A DNA stretch of 7,643 bases from an uncultured Litorilinea sp. (GCA_946885925.1 CAMPHP010000124.1:1-7643), one strand, 5' to 3'. Shown: positions 1-6,965, numbered from the stretch's first letter. Notes: generated by a model from the letters alone, not told the origin. A program made the numbers and translations.

Positions 1-488
1 AGCCATCCGCTAAGGCTGCTTCGGGTCGAAAGTCGGGGAGCGAGTCCGCCAAGCCAGATGTGGTAGAGACCGATGTTGCTCAACCCATTGATTACGTGAC
101 GGCAGAGGAAGTTATTCTGGCTGAAGAGCAAGCGTCACCAACATCCGCTTCTGAGGCCAGCGCAGAAGGTTCCGAATCGGATCCTGACCCTGACCTTACT
201 ACTCTGGTCGCCAATGCAGTTGAAGAGGATGTGGCTCAACCGATTGATTATGTGACGGCTCAGGAAGTAATCACAACTGAGGCGGTAACAGAAGGGGATG
301 ACTTCTTGCGTATCAAAGGTGTTGGTCCTACCTTCGCCCGCCGTCTCAAGGAAGCTGGCTTTGAGACCTTTGCCCAACTTGGCGCTGCTTCGCCTGAAGC
401 GGTTGCAGAGGCTATCGGCTGGCCGGTGACTCGTGTGCAAAAGGCCGAAATCATCGAGCAAGCACAAATGTTGGCCCGCCAGAGCTAA
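1..488 (+). CDS. C-terminal part of a helix-hairpin-helix domain protein (5' end outside window)
   Basis: The frame is open from base 3 to the TAA at 486-488, giving 161 visible residues, so the gene starts before the window. A GTG at 60 is possible, but it has no Shine-Dalgarno upstream and the frame continues through it. The visible N-terminal part is a Ser/Ala/Lys-rich, then acidic, probably disordered linker. It carries two copies of DVAQPIDYVTAxEVI, encoded at 72-116 and 228-272. The last ~63 residues form a compact helical domain with the hairpin motif RIKGVGPTFARRLKEAGF followed by TFAQL, typical of helix-hairpin-helix domains (DUF4332-like or poly-HHH). In this family such domains bind nucleic acid non-specifically or act as add-on modules to other proteins. 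The main domain may lie outside the window, so the overall function is unknown. A strong terminator follows directly. Confidence 0.82.
   Translation, partial: PSAKAASGRKSGSESAKPDVVETDVAQPIDYVTAEEVILAEEQASPTSASEASAEGSESDPDPDLTTLVANAVEEDVAQPIDYVTAQEVITTEAVTEGDDFLRIKGVGPTFARRLKEAGFETFAQLGAASPEAVAEAIGWPVTRVQKAEIIEQAQMLARQS
72..272 (+). repeat. Two copies of a 15-codon motif inside the HHH gene
   Basis: Copies at 72-116 and 228-272 start 156 bases (52 codons) apart in the same frame and encode DVAQPIDYVTAEEVI and DVAQPIDYVTAQEVI. By hand count the DNA differs at 7 of 45 bases. Six of these changes are synonymous and one changes Glu to Gln. The copies are separated by an acidic, Ser/Glu/Asp-rich linker. 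Confidence 0.9.
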
Positions 489-521
489 CTGTATCTAGCC
501 TTACAACTCTAGCGTAATTAG

Positions 522-557
522 AACTGCCGAGACAACACAACCGTCTCGGCAGTTTTT
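522..557 (+). terminator. Intrinsic terminator of the HHH gene, possibly bidirectional
   Basis: A perfect 10-bp stem (CTGCCGAGAC at 524-533 with GTCTCGGCAG at 543-552) is extended by two A:T pairs and closes a 9-base loop. TTTTT follows at 553-557. It lies 34 bases after the stop at 488. On the opposite strand the stem is followed by TTCTAATT, a weaker U-tract, so it may also stop the convergent protease transcript, which ends at 593. Confidence 0.92.
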
Positions 558-592
558 GTTTGCGATGATGTTGTTCTGAGGCGTATAGGAAG

Positions 593-1561
593 CTAGGCAG
601 TGCTGTACGATGTAGCAAGCTGGTTCTGCAAGGTGTCTAGCTCTTTCGCCAGTTCTGGCTCTTGTTCCAATCCGTTTCGTCGCAGACGATAGCGACGATA
701 GGCATATTCAACCAGCATCTGGCGGCGGCTCGGTGTGGGCAGTCGTTTGGAGCGGGCAGGGGGATGCCAATTCCCTACAAGTTGGCCGTATTCTTCCCGG
801 CTGAGTAAGCGGCCCACCTCTGGCGCAAGCTCCGCCTGGATGACGTTGCGTTCTTGCTGCCATGAGAGACCAATGGCGAGCAGTGTGATGGCAAGTCCAG
901 CCCCGGCAACGGTTAGGCTCAAGCCCAAGGAGACGACGTTGACCGAGGCAAGGCTTGCGCCGAGGTTGTGGAGGGCATGGGCAAAGATACCCGCGGCGAG
1001 ACCCACGGTAATCCAGAGCCACCTCGCCAGCCATGAACGCTTGTAGCGAGCAATACCCAAGCCGATGCCGATCAGGCTTGTATAGAAGGCATGATTGAGG
1101 CCAAAGAGAATAGAGCGGAGATAGATGACCAGCGATAGCGAACCAAAGCCATCCTCCATGTAGGCACCGATGAAGTAGAGGAAGTTCTCCGTCATGGCAA
1201 AACCAAAGCCGATCAGCGCGCCATAGATGATACCATCTAAGACGCCATCAAACTCTTGGCGTCGCCACCAGTAGATGGCAAAGAGCGCCGCACCTTTTAC
1301 TAGTTCCTCGATTATGGGCGCAACGAAAGAGCCAGAGACCACTTCCCCGGCCAAAGAATCTGGAACTGTGATAAAGGGTACCCCGATCAGAACCTCGCCA
1401 ATGAGGCTGATGACAATGGCAGGCAGCGCGCCCCAGAGAAACGCTACCGTGACCAACCAGAGAGGTTCGCGTTCATAGCGGTCGGCCCAATAGAAGAGAA
1501 GTGCGTATAGCAAGGTGGGTACAGTTGCGGCAAGAAGGCTGATGATGAAGGCTAAAAACAT
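593..1561 (-). CDS. PrsW-family intramembrane protease
   Basis: This 322-residue protein is a multi-pass membrane protease of the PrsW/CPBP-like superfamily (PF13367). Hydrophobic segments fall near residues 3-24, 35-60, 78-98, 110-132, 145-170, 178-202 and 207-233. Family motifs are visible in order: YEREP (29-33), the EELVK motif with E85 and E86 (85-89), TEN (124-126), NHAFY with H157 (156-160), and AHALHN with H195 and H198 (194-199). These glutamates and histidines form the presumed active site within the membrane. A charged cytoplasmic tail of about 88 residues, rich in Arg and Glu, follows. In Bacillus subtilis PrsW makes the first cut in the anti-sigma factor RsiW; the substrate here is unknown and no sigma/anti-sigma pair is in view. 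The ATG at 1561 was chosen because the membrane segment begins there and AGGAA lies 11 bases upstream. A TTG at 1660 would add 33 residues unlike a signal sequence. It lies downstream of the DUF4340 gene, separated by a hairpin. Confidence 0.9.
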   Translation of the reverse strand: MFLAFIISLLAATVPTLLYALLFYWADRYEREPLWLVTVAFLWGALPAIVISLIGEVLIGVPFITVPDSLAGEVVSGSFVAPIIEELVKGAALFAIYWWRRQEFDGVLDGIIYGALIGFGFAMTENFLYFIGAYMEDGFGSLSLVIYLRSILFGLNHAFYTSLIGIGLGIARYKRSWLARWLWITVGLAAGIFAHALHNLGASLASVNVVSLGLSLTVAGAGLAITLLAIGLSWQQERNVIQAELAPEVGRLLSREEYGQLVGNWHPPARSKRLPTPSRRQMLVEYAYRRYRLRRNGLEQEPELAKELDTLQNQLATSYSTA

Positions 1562-1613
1562 GGGTGGCTTTGTTCCTGAGCGGCAATGGTAGGTTGCGGC
1601 ATTACTTGTGAAA

Positions 1614-1631
1614 TCTTCGTGAATTCGAAGA
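1614..1631. other. Small inverted repeat in the protease leader
   Basis: TCTTCG (1614-1619) and CGAAGA (1626-1631) form a 6-bp stem around a 6-base loop, about 53 bases upstream of the protease ATG. It could be an operator half-site pair or a weak mRNA hairpin. I see no convincing -35/-10 pair next to it, so its role is open. Confidence 0.4.
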
Positions 1632-1674
1632 ATTTTGCACGGAGTTGCCGGAGGGCGCAAATTGCTATCTAAGC

Positions 1675-1714
1675 AGGAAGGGGAGTTACGCGTTAAACAC
1701 GCACTCCCCTTCCT
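1675..1714. terminator. Strong hairpin after the ABC operon; T-tract faces the plus strand
   Basis: A perfect 12-bp stem pairs 1675-1686 (AGGAAGGGGAGT) with 1703-1714 (ACTCCCCTTCCT). A second 4-bp stem (1690-1693 with 1699-1702) sits inside the loop. It lies 19 bases beyond the DUF4340 stop codon, where an operon terminator is expected. The T-run (1714-1718) is on the plus strand, while on the minus strand the stem is followed by GCTTAGATAG, which has no U-tract. It may therefore act as a 3'-end stabiliser or non-canonical terminator for the minus-strand operon, and as a canonical terminator for antisense transcripts. Confidence 0.7.
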
Positions 1715-1733
1715 TTTTGGTCACGCAGTCAGG

Positions 1734-3038
1734 CTAGTTATCCGGCGCAGCCTCGCCAGTGGCATCCGTATCGCTAACCGTCTCTGTGTCAGTGGGTGTC
1801 TCAGTATCCGTAACAGCCTCCGTGTCAGTGACAGCCTCCGTGTCAGTGACAGCCTCAGTATCAGTGATAGTCTCTGAATCAGTGATAGCCTCTGTATTGG
1901 TAATAGTAGCCCCTGTGCCGGTGACAGTATCAGTTGGCGTAATGGGTGAACTGGCGCTTGGAGGCACATCCTCTGCTGCCGCGTCCTCTGGCTGCATGAG
2001 GAAATCAGCGCGTTGTTTGTTTACGAACTCATCACCCGTGAATGCAGCCATCCGGACGTAATACTCTGAGCCAGAAGACTTGAGATAATAGGTGTCGGTC
2101 TCTTCATCTTTGGCACCGACGAGTAGGGTGGTGATTTCTTCTTCACCCTCGGCACTTGCATTACCTTCTGGGCTGGCAGCAGTATCAGTTGTGGTCTCCG
2201 TCGCTGTGACCAGGGTCGTGACTGTGATTTTAGCAAGGGGTGCAGAAAGCCCATAGTCGGGTGACTCACTCTTGCCGAGAACGGTATGCAGGTTCAGTGT
2301 AGCGACACGGTCAATCAATGTCGAGATGTTGGCTGTGGCAACCTGTTCGTCCGCTGCTGCATCCGCCAGCGTCCACTCCTCACCGTTGCGCACAAAGGTA
2401 AAGGTCCCATTGGCATTCTCCAAGGTAACGGTTGAAATTTGCTCTTTGGGAACCTTGAAATAGGCCACATCAATCCAGGGGGTTGTTAGTGTGTCTAGTT
2501 CCCAAGTTGCCACGGCGTCAGTGAGATAGGTTGCATCTTGGCCTGCAACGCGTACATGGGTGGCTGAGGCACCAGTGGACGAGCCGAGATAGAGCGTTTG
2601 CTCACCGTTTGCGGTGGTCAAGACGACTTTGCGCAGGTAGTCACCATCCGCAACTTGGAGACGGCTGTGACTGGTGGGAGTACGCGTGACCAGGCGGTCT
2701 GTAGATATTTCGAGCAACTTTGTCAGTGTCTCGCTAATTTTGTCCGCTCGAGCCGGATAACCATCGGTGTTGGCTAGTGTCCAACCAGTGTCACCGCGAG
2801 TAAAGCTAACGCTGCGGTCAGTGTCATCTGTGATGGTGAGTGCGGTCACATCCTCAACTGTGAGACCAGCAAGAAGCGGCTCGCTACTGCTGGTTGTAGT
2901 ACGGTTCGGCCAGAAGACAAAGGCTGCCAGGGCTAGTTGAGCCAAGAGCAGGACTGCTAGCACGATATTCGCCCGGCTGATGGGCGTGGGTGTCTCTGCT
3001 GTGGAGAGGCTGCTTGGTGTGGTGTTAGAGATGCTCAA
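1734..3038 (-). CDS. Membrane-anchored DUF4340-domain protein of the Gld-like ABC operon
   Basis: The protein has 434 residues. One N-terminal membrane segment (about 24-43) anchors a large domain outside the membrane. Two related units are visible: GWTLAN with a following helix ending DRLVTR (85-119), and EWTLADAAADEQV with a helix ending DRVATLNLHTVLG (221-255). This matches the duplicated DUF4340 pattern. A Thr/Glu-rich insertion (277-301) interrupts the second unit, and the tail (380-421) is seven tandem hexapeptides such as TDTEAV. DUF4340 proteins commonly sit beside GldF/GldG-type ABC genes; their biochemical role is unknown. The start chosen is TTG at 3036-3038, because AGGAGG (3045-3050) lies 6 bases upstream. 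The longer frame from the TTG at 3065 would place that site inside the gene. The start overlaps the upstream stop by 14 bases, implying translational coupling. Confidence 0.88.
   Translation of the reverse strand: MSISNTTPSSLSTAETPTPISRANIVLAVLLLAQLALAAFVFWPNRTTTSSSEPLLAGLTVEDVTALTITDDTDRSVSFTRGDTGWTLANTDGYPARADKISETLTKLLEISTDRLVTRTPTSHSRLQVADGDYLRKVVLTTANGEQTLYLGSSTGASATHVRVAGQDATYLTDAVATWELDTLTTPWIDVAYFKVPKEQISTVTLENANGTFTFVRNGEEWTLADAAADEQVATANISTLIDRVATLNLHTVLGKSESPDYGLSAPLAKITVTTLVTATETTTDTAASPEGNASAEGEEEITTLLVGAKDEETDTYYLKSSGSEYYVRMAAFTGDEFVNKQRADFLMQPEDAAAEDVPPSASSPITPTDTVTGTGATITNTEAITDSETITDTEAVTDTEAVTDTEAVTDTETPTDTETVSDTDATGEAAPDN
1777..1902 (-). repeat. Seven 18-bp tandem repeats encoding hexapeptides
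   Basis: Seven in-frame 18-base units start at 1777, 1795, 1813, 1831, 1849, 1867 and 1885. The units at 1813-1830 and 1831-1848 are identical and the outer ones are diverged. Read on the minus strand they encode, in order, TNTEAI, TDSETI, TDTEAV three times, TDTETP and TDTETV. Length changes by whole units would keep the frame, so copy number may vary between strains. The product is an acidic, threonine-rich, extended C-terminal tail outside the membrane. Confidence 0.92.
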
Positions 3039-5955
3039 GGGACACCTCCTGATCAGAATGTTCAAACGAGTTGGGGCTTAGATCCATTGGTTGTTCGGCA
3101 CGGCGGCGCGAGGCCCACCAGAGGCCAATGATGACCAGGGCGGCCAAGGCAAAGCCGTAGTTGGCAAACTCCCAGATGCTTTGTTCGTCTGGGGTAAGGG
3201 GCTGGAGCACGCGCGCTGTGGTTCCGCGCGAGCGAATTGTGAGCAACTCTAGGTCTTCCACTGACCAGTCCACCGCATTTTGGACGAACCGAAGGCTGTT
3301 CAGATAGCGCTCGGCTGCAAGCTGGGACGAGATGGTGAAGACTGTATCATTGAGGAAATCACCAGAGCCAATGACGACGAGGCGAGCCGTGGCTGGGGAT
3401 TGCTCAATGGTTCCAGTCGTTGGTGCTGCCGGTGTTGCTGGCGGCGTGCCCTGCTGCTGTTGGGCGGCAGGATCCGGTGCAGGCACCTCTTTGCCAGCAA
3501 AGAAGCTATTGAATGAGCCAATCACCGAGACAGCAAGCGGCTGTGCGGCCCGTTCTTCGCCAGGGGGGAAACCATACTCTGGGTATTGCTCAAGGTCGGG
3601 CTGGATATTGACGTCGGCACTGGTCCACGCCTGATCTGTGGATTGGAGCAACGTGGTTACTTCGCGCCCATTATTTGCCGCTTCGTCGGCACGTACAGGC
3701 GAGACCCAGTTGAGTGTGACTGCAGGCAGGTTGGCGATCATGGGATTGCCAGAGGTCATGCCATCGGAACGTACATCGACAAAGTAGGGATAGTTAATGG
3801 ACTGGATCTCCTGCACGGAGAAGCCACCCACATCGCGGTTGACCGCAATCGGGAAGGGCTCATTTTGCGGGTCCAAGACCAGTGTGTCTTCAACATTGAC
3901 ACCATAATGAGCCAGCATTTCGTGGAGACCACCCTCAATGGGAGCTAGCGTGAGCAAGCCGCTCATCGGATCGACAGTGACACGATAGCTGCTTCCGGCG
4001 ACGATTACCGCACCTCCACGCATGAGGAATTGGTCTATGGCATAGCGTTGGATATCGGTCATTTGCTGGGGTGCTACAACCACCAACACATCTATATCGG
4101 TGGGGACTTGTCCATCTAGTAAGTCCACCGGACGTACTTCATAATCCTGGCTTAACTGCTGGAAGAGTGTATCCCAGGTGGAGAAGGGGGGCTGTTGGTT
4201 TTGGCCGAACTGGGCCATCATCGGGTCTGGGCCGATGGTCGGTCGCCACATGCCGACCACCTGGAGAAAGCCTGACGAAGTGCGCTTGAGTGCCTGTTCG
4301 AGTCCCTGGCGTATGCTTGCTTCGCTTAAATCGCCGGATGGATAGATCACTTGCGTGTCTTCACCCACCTCCAGGAGCATGTGGAAGTAATAGGTGCTGT
4401 CACCAAAGAGCGTAGCCGCAAAGGGCTGGATGTTATAGCCATCCAAGAGTGCATCGCGATTGAGAGGTGCATTGGGGTCATCCGGGTTGACCGTCTCGAA
4501 AGTGAAATTGCCGTTGGATGATTGCGCGATCTCTTCGACGACTTGCTCAACTGTGGCGGGTGCTTCGGCTAACTCGGCGGGCAATGTATCGGGCGTTACC
4601 ACCAACGTGAGTTTGGCAGGAGCAGGTAAGGCTGCCAGAATTGAATCAAGATTCTGGAAGCCAAAAACGCTCTTTTTGATGGAGCGAGTCAGGTCATATT
4701 CCAGATTGCGGAGCTTCACGTCCATTTGTCCATCGCGGAAAGATTCGATTTCGATCAGGTCGCTGAAGTTGATCACTTCACTTTGATCGCCGTAGCGGAT
4801 CAAGATGTCGAAATAGGCATTGACCACGGATGCCTCATAGCGACCTGCGATTTGAAAGGGTGTTGGACGAATGCCATAGGTTTGATTCGCTTCGGCTTCC
4901 AACTCCGGATTCTGCGCCGGGTCTACGATCTCTACGTTGACTTGTCCGCCACCTGCTATCTCATATTCGCGCAGCATATCGGTGATGTTTGGCACAAGCG
5001 GTGCCAGCAGGGGATGGGTGCGTTCGCTGAAATAGGCGCGGATGAGCAATGGCTCTTGCAGATTTTGCAGCAGGTCACGCGTTACGGAGGAGAGCGAATA
5101 CTCTCGCTGCTGGGTCAGGTCTAAACGGACCACCGAGAGCGGGTAGAGCCAGACATTGAGAAGCACCAAGTTGACTGCTAGGAGCGACATGCCCAGGCCA
5201 GCATTGCGGCGATAGGCGAGGGTGCGGTTGCCGTGACTCCAGCGTTTGGTGTCGAGCGAGAAGACGTTGAGCGCAAGGAAGAGCACGGTGAGCGAGAGAT
5301 AGTAGATGAGATCGCGCACATCGACAACGCCGCGCTCAATGCTTTCAAAGCGGCTGCCGGTGCCAAAGGCACGCAGGATATTGCCGATGGTCTCCCCGGT
5401 AAATTCGGTGATACCGCGGGTGACAAGCAGGTAAAGGATGCCGCCTGCAACCACGGTGAGAATCAGCGCCACACTCTCGTGGCGGGTGCGTGACGAAATG
5501 AAAAGACCTAGTGCTGCATAGGCCGCGGCCATGAGCAGCGCGGCTAGATAGCCACCAATGACAGGGCCCCAGTCTAAATTGCCTAGCATGGAGACGGTGA
5601 TTGGCAAGGAGATGGTTAGCAGCAAGGCTACGCCGACGAGAGTCAAGACTGCGAGAAATTTGCCCAAGACCAACTGCCAATAGGAGACAGGTAGGGTGAG
5701 CAAAATTTCCAGCGTGCCAGACTGGGCTTCCTGGCTCCACTGGCGCATGGTCAAGGCAGCGACCAGAAATATGAGCAGCAGCGGCATCCAGCGGAAGAGG
5801 GGCCGGACATCGGCGATGCCACGAGCGAAGAAGGTATCTACCCAGAAAAAGGAGAAGAGCGTAGCGGCGAGAAAGACCCCGATGAAGATTAATGCCATCG
5901 GTGAGCCAAAATAGCCATTAAGCTCTTTGCGGGTGATTGCAAGTATTTGCTTCAT
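3025..5955 (-). CDS. Fused ABC-2 permease (GldF-like) and GldG-like auxiliary protein
   Basis: The protein is 976 residues long. Residues 1-235 are an ABC-2-type permease: it opens with MKQILAITRKEL, has membrane segments near 21-39, 56-70, 98-122, 131-153, 161-179 and 216-233, and carries the SGTLEILLTLPVS motif (79-91) typical of GldF/NosY-like permeases. Residues 250-976 are a GldG-like protein (PF09822, ABC_transp_aux): a membrane segment at 255-275, then the hallmark LDLTQQREYSLS (278-289), a long external region, and a closing membrane segment at 931-947 followed by a short basic cytoplasmic tail. A Gln/Pro/Ala/Thr-rich stretch (823-857) interrupts the external region. In Bacteroidota these are two proteins used for gliding; here they are one chain. 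The ATG at 5955 has GGAG 8 bases upstream; a TTG at 5982 is less likely. The ATPase partner is encoded 49 bases upstream. The substrate is unknown. Confidence 0.9.
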   Translation of the reverse strand: MKQILAITRKELNGYFGSPMALIFIGVFLAATLFSFFWVDTFFARGIADVRPLFRWMPLLLIFLVAALTMRQWSQEAQSGTLEILLTLPVSYWQLVLGKFLAVLTLVGVALLLTISLPITVSMLGNLDWGPVIGGYLAALLMAAAYAALGLFISSRTRHESVALILTVVAGGILYLLVTRGITEFTGETIGNILRAFGTGSRFESIERGVVDVRDLIYYLSLTVLFLALNVFSLDTKRWSHGNRTLAYRRNAGLGMSLLAVNLVLLNVWLYPLSVVRLDLTQQREYSLSSVTRDLLQNLQEPLLIRAYFSERTHPLLAPLVPNITDMLREYEIAGGGQVNVEIVDPAQNPELEAEANQTYGIRPTPFQIAGRYEASVVNAYFDILIRYGDQSEVINFSDLIEIESFRDGQMDVKLRNLEYDLTRSIKKSVFGFQNLDSILAALPAPAKLTLVVTPDTLPAELAEAPATVEQVVEEIAQSSNGNFTFETVNPDDPNAPLNRDALLDGYNIQPFAATLFGDSTYYFHMLLEVGEDTQVIYPSGDLSEASIRQGLEQALKRTSSGFLQVVGMWRPTIGPDPMMAQFGQNQQPPFSTWDTLFQQLSQDYEVRPVDLLDGQVPTDIDVLVVVAPQQMTDIQRYAIDQFLMRGGAVIVAGSSYRVTVDPMSGLLTLAPIEGGLHEMLAHYGVNVEDTLVLDPQNEPFPIAVNRDVGGFSVQEIQSINYPYFVDVRSDGMTSGNPMIANLPAVTLNWVSPVRADEAANNGREVTTLLQSTDQAWTSADVNIQPDLEQYPEYGFPPGEERAAQPLAVSVIGSFNSFFAGKEVPAPDPAAQQQQGTPPATPAAPTTGTIEQSPATARLVVIGSGDFLNDTVFTISSQLAAERYLNSLRFVQNAVDWSVEDLELLTIRSRGTTARVLQPLTPDEQSIWEFANYGFALAALVIIGLWWASRRRAEQPMDLSPNSFEHSDQEVSLEHL
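3039..3050 (-). promoter_or_regulatory. Consensus ribosome binding site that fixes the DUF4340 TTG start
   Basis: On the minus strand AGGAGGT (3050-3044) precedes a TTG at 3038, with 6 bases between AGGAGG and the TTG. It lies within the last codons of the permease fusion gene. The strength and spacing of the site decide the unusual start codon and suggest coupled translation of the two subunits. Confidence 0.85.
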
Positions 5956-5981
5956 AGGTGTTGCTCCGTTCAAGCAATGCA

Positions 5982-6006
5982 AGCCAACGCTAGAAAGTCG
6001 CTGGCT
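5982..6006 (-). other. Intercistronic hairpin between ATPase and permease genes
   Basis: On the minus-strand RNA, AGCCAGCG (6006-5999) pairs with CGUUGGCU (5989-5982) in an 8-bp stem with one G-U pair and a 9-base loop. It starts within the ATPase stop codon (6007-6005) and ends 14 bases before the GGAG of the permease gene. There is no U-tract after it, so it is probably not a terminator. It could stabilise the upstream message or tune the ratio of ATPase to permease. Confidence 0.5.
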
Positions 6007-6925
6007 ATGCGCTTGTAACTAAGTTATTGAAAACGTTTTCGAGCGTCTTGGCATCACGACGCAGTTCCCGCACGGGCCATGCTTTGGCACGTGCCAGGTC
6101 GTAGATCGAGGGGCAGAGATCGGCTTGTTGGTTGCCGAGGATGCGATAGGCTGGATAGCCATCCTGGGAACGCATGGGTTCAAGCCCGCGCACACCAGGC
6201 AACTTGCCAACTTCGCGTTCCAACTCATTTACCTGATCCTGCAAGACCAAGATTGCATCGGCGGATGAGGCTAGCTCGGAGAGACGCGCATCGGCTCTGA
6301 TTTCGCCGTTGAGCACAATGATTGCGCGGTCGCACAAGGCTTCCACTTCTGACAAGATATGAGTGGAGAAGAGGATCGTGCTATGGCGAGCTAGGCGTTG
6401 GATCAGGCGGCGAATGTCGAGGATCTGCGTTGGGTCTAGGCCGATGGTCGGTTCATCCAGGATGAGCAACTTGGGCCGGTGGAGAATTGCTTGCGCCAGC
6501 CCCACACGTTGGCGAAAGCCTTTGCTCAACTCCCCAATTGGGCGAGTGAGATGGTTGCTGAGGTTAGTGGCGTAGACGGCTTCGGAGATACGCTCGGTCT
6601 GCTCGTCGGCAGGGATTTCGCGCAGGTCGGCCATCATTCGTAGATAGCGCTGGATGCTCAACTCTGGATAGAGGGGAGCGCTTTCAGGCAGATAACCGAG
6701 TCGCTGTTGAACCTCGCGCGTCTGCGTCAACACATCAAGGCCATCAATTCGGACTTCGCCGCTATCGGGCTGGAGATAGCCAGTGAGAATTTTTATGGTA
6801 GTGGTTTTGCCCGCACCGTTTGGCCCTAGCAGACCGACGATCTCGCCTTCTTGCAGGCTAAAGGAGACGCCGCGCAGGGCTTGAACAGTGCCATAGGTCT
6901 TTGTTAGGTTCTGTGCTTCAATCAT
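6005..6925 (-). CDS. ABC transporter ATP-binding protein (GldA-like)
   Basis: This 306-residue cytoplasmic ATPase should power the fused permease encoded downstream. All ABC motifs are present: Walker A GPNGAGKT (34-41), a Q-loop region reading GYLPESAPLYPELS (77-90), the signature as LSKGF (133-137) followed by RQRVGLAQAI, Walker B LLILDE (153-158), a D-loop at GLDP (162-165) and the H-loop histidine H189. YLPE in place of a glutamine Q-loop, and LSKGF or LSKGY, are usual for the GldA-like branch, so they are not defects. About 95 residues follow the nucleotide-binding domain and end in the common TLENVF motif. The ATG at 6925 was chosen because the family begins MIEAQNLTKTYG there and AAAGGT (6933-6938) lies 7 bases upstream. 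A GTG at 6970 would add 15 untypical residues. It is the first gene of the operon. Confidence 0.94.
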   Translation of the reverse strand: MIEAQNLTKTYGTVQALRGVSFSLQEGEIVGLLGPNGAGKTTTIKILTGYLQPDSGEVRIDGLDVLTQTREVQQRLGYLPESAPLYPELSIQRYLRMMADLREIPADEQTERISEAVYATNLSNHLTRPIGELSKGFRQRVGLAQAILHRPKLLILDEPTIGLDPTQILDIRRLIQRLARHSTILFSTHILSEVEALCDRAIIVLNGEIRADARLSELASSADAILVLQDQVNELEREVGKLPGVRGLEPMRSQDGYPAYRILGNQQADLCPSIYDLARAKAWPVRELRRDAKTLENVFNNLVTSA

Positions 6926-6965
6926 TTTGGTTACCTTTACGGAATTCTTGGCAATCACGCGTTGA

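Noticed and set aside
60..62. GTG as start of the HHH gene
   Set aside because: The frame is open upstream to the window edge and no Shine-Dalgarno precedes it, so the gene is more likely truncated by the window.
135..467. Minus-strand frame opposite the HHH gene
   Set aside because: The plus frame carries a clear helix-hairpin-helix domain and its own terminator; the opposite frame has low-quality composition.
1562..1660. N-terminal extension of the protease from TTG at 1660
   Set aside because: The 33 added residues are polar and untypical; the ATG at 1561 begins directly at the first membrane segment and has an upstream AGGAA.
1635..1877. Plus-strand frame with SDSL-type repeats
   Set aside because: It is the antisense reading of the DUF4340 repeat tail and runs through the 1675-1714 hairpin; it has no recognisable domain.
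1777..1902. Short regular repeats considered as a CRISPR array
   Set aside because: Units are contiguous 18-mers without spacers and encode in-frame hexapeptides.
3586..3948. Plus-strand frame of 120 codons
   Set aside because: Antisense shadow within the permease-GldG gene, with no recognisable protein features.
4726..5124. Plus-strand frame of 132 codons
   Set aside because: It lies fully antisense to the GldG-like coding region, where the minus-strand protein has clear family motifs; no domain seen.
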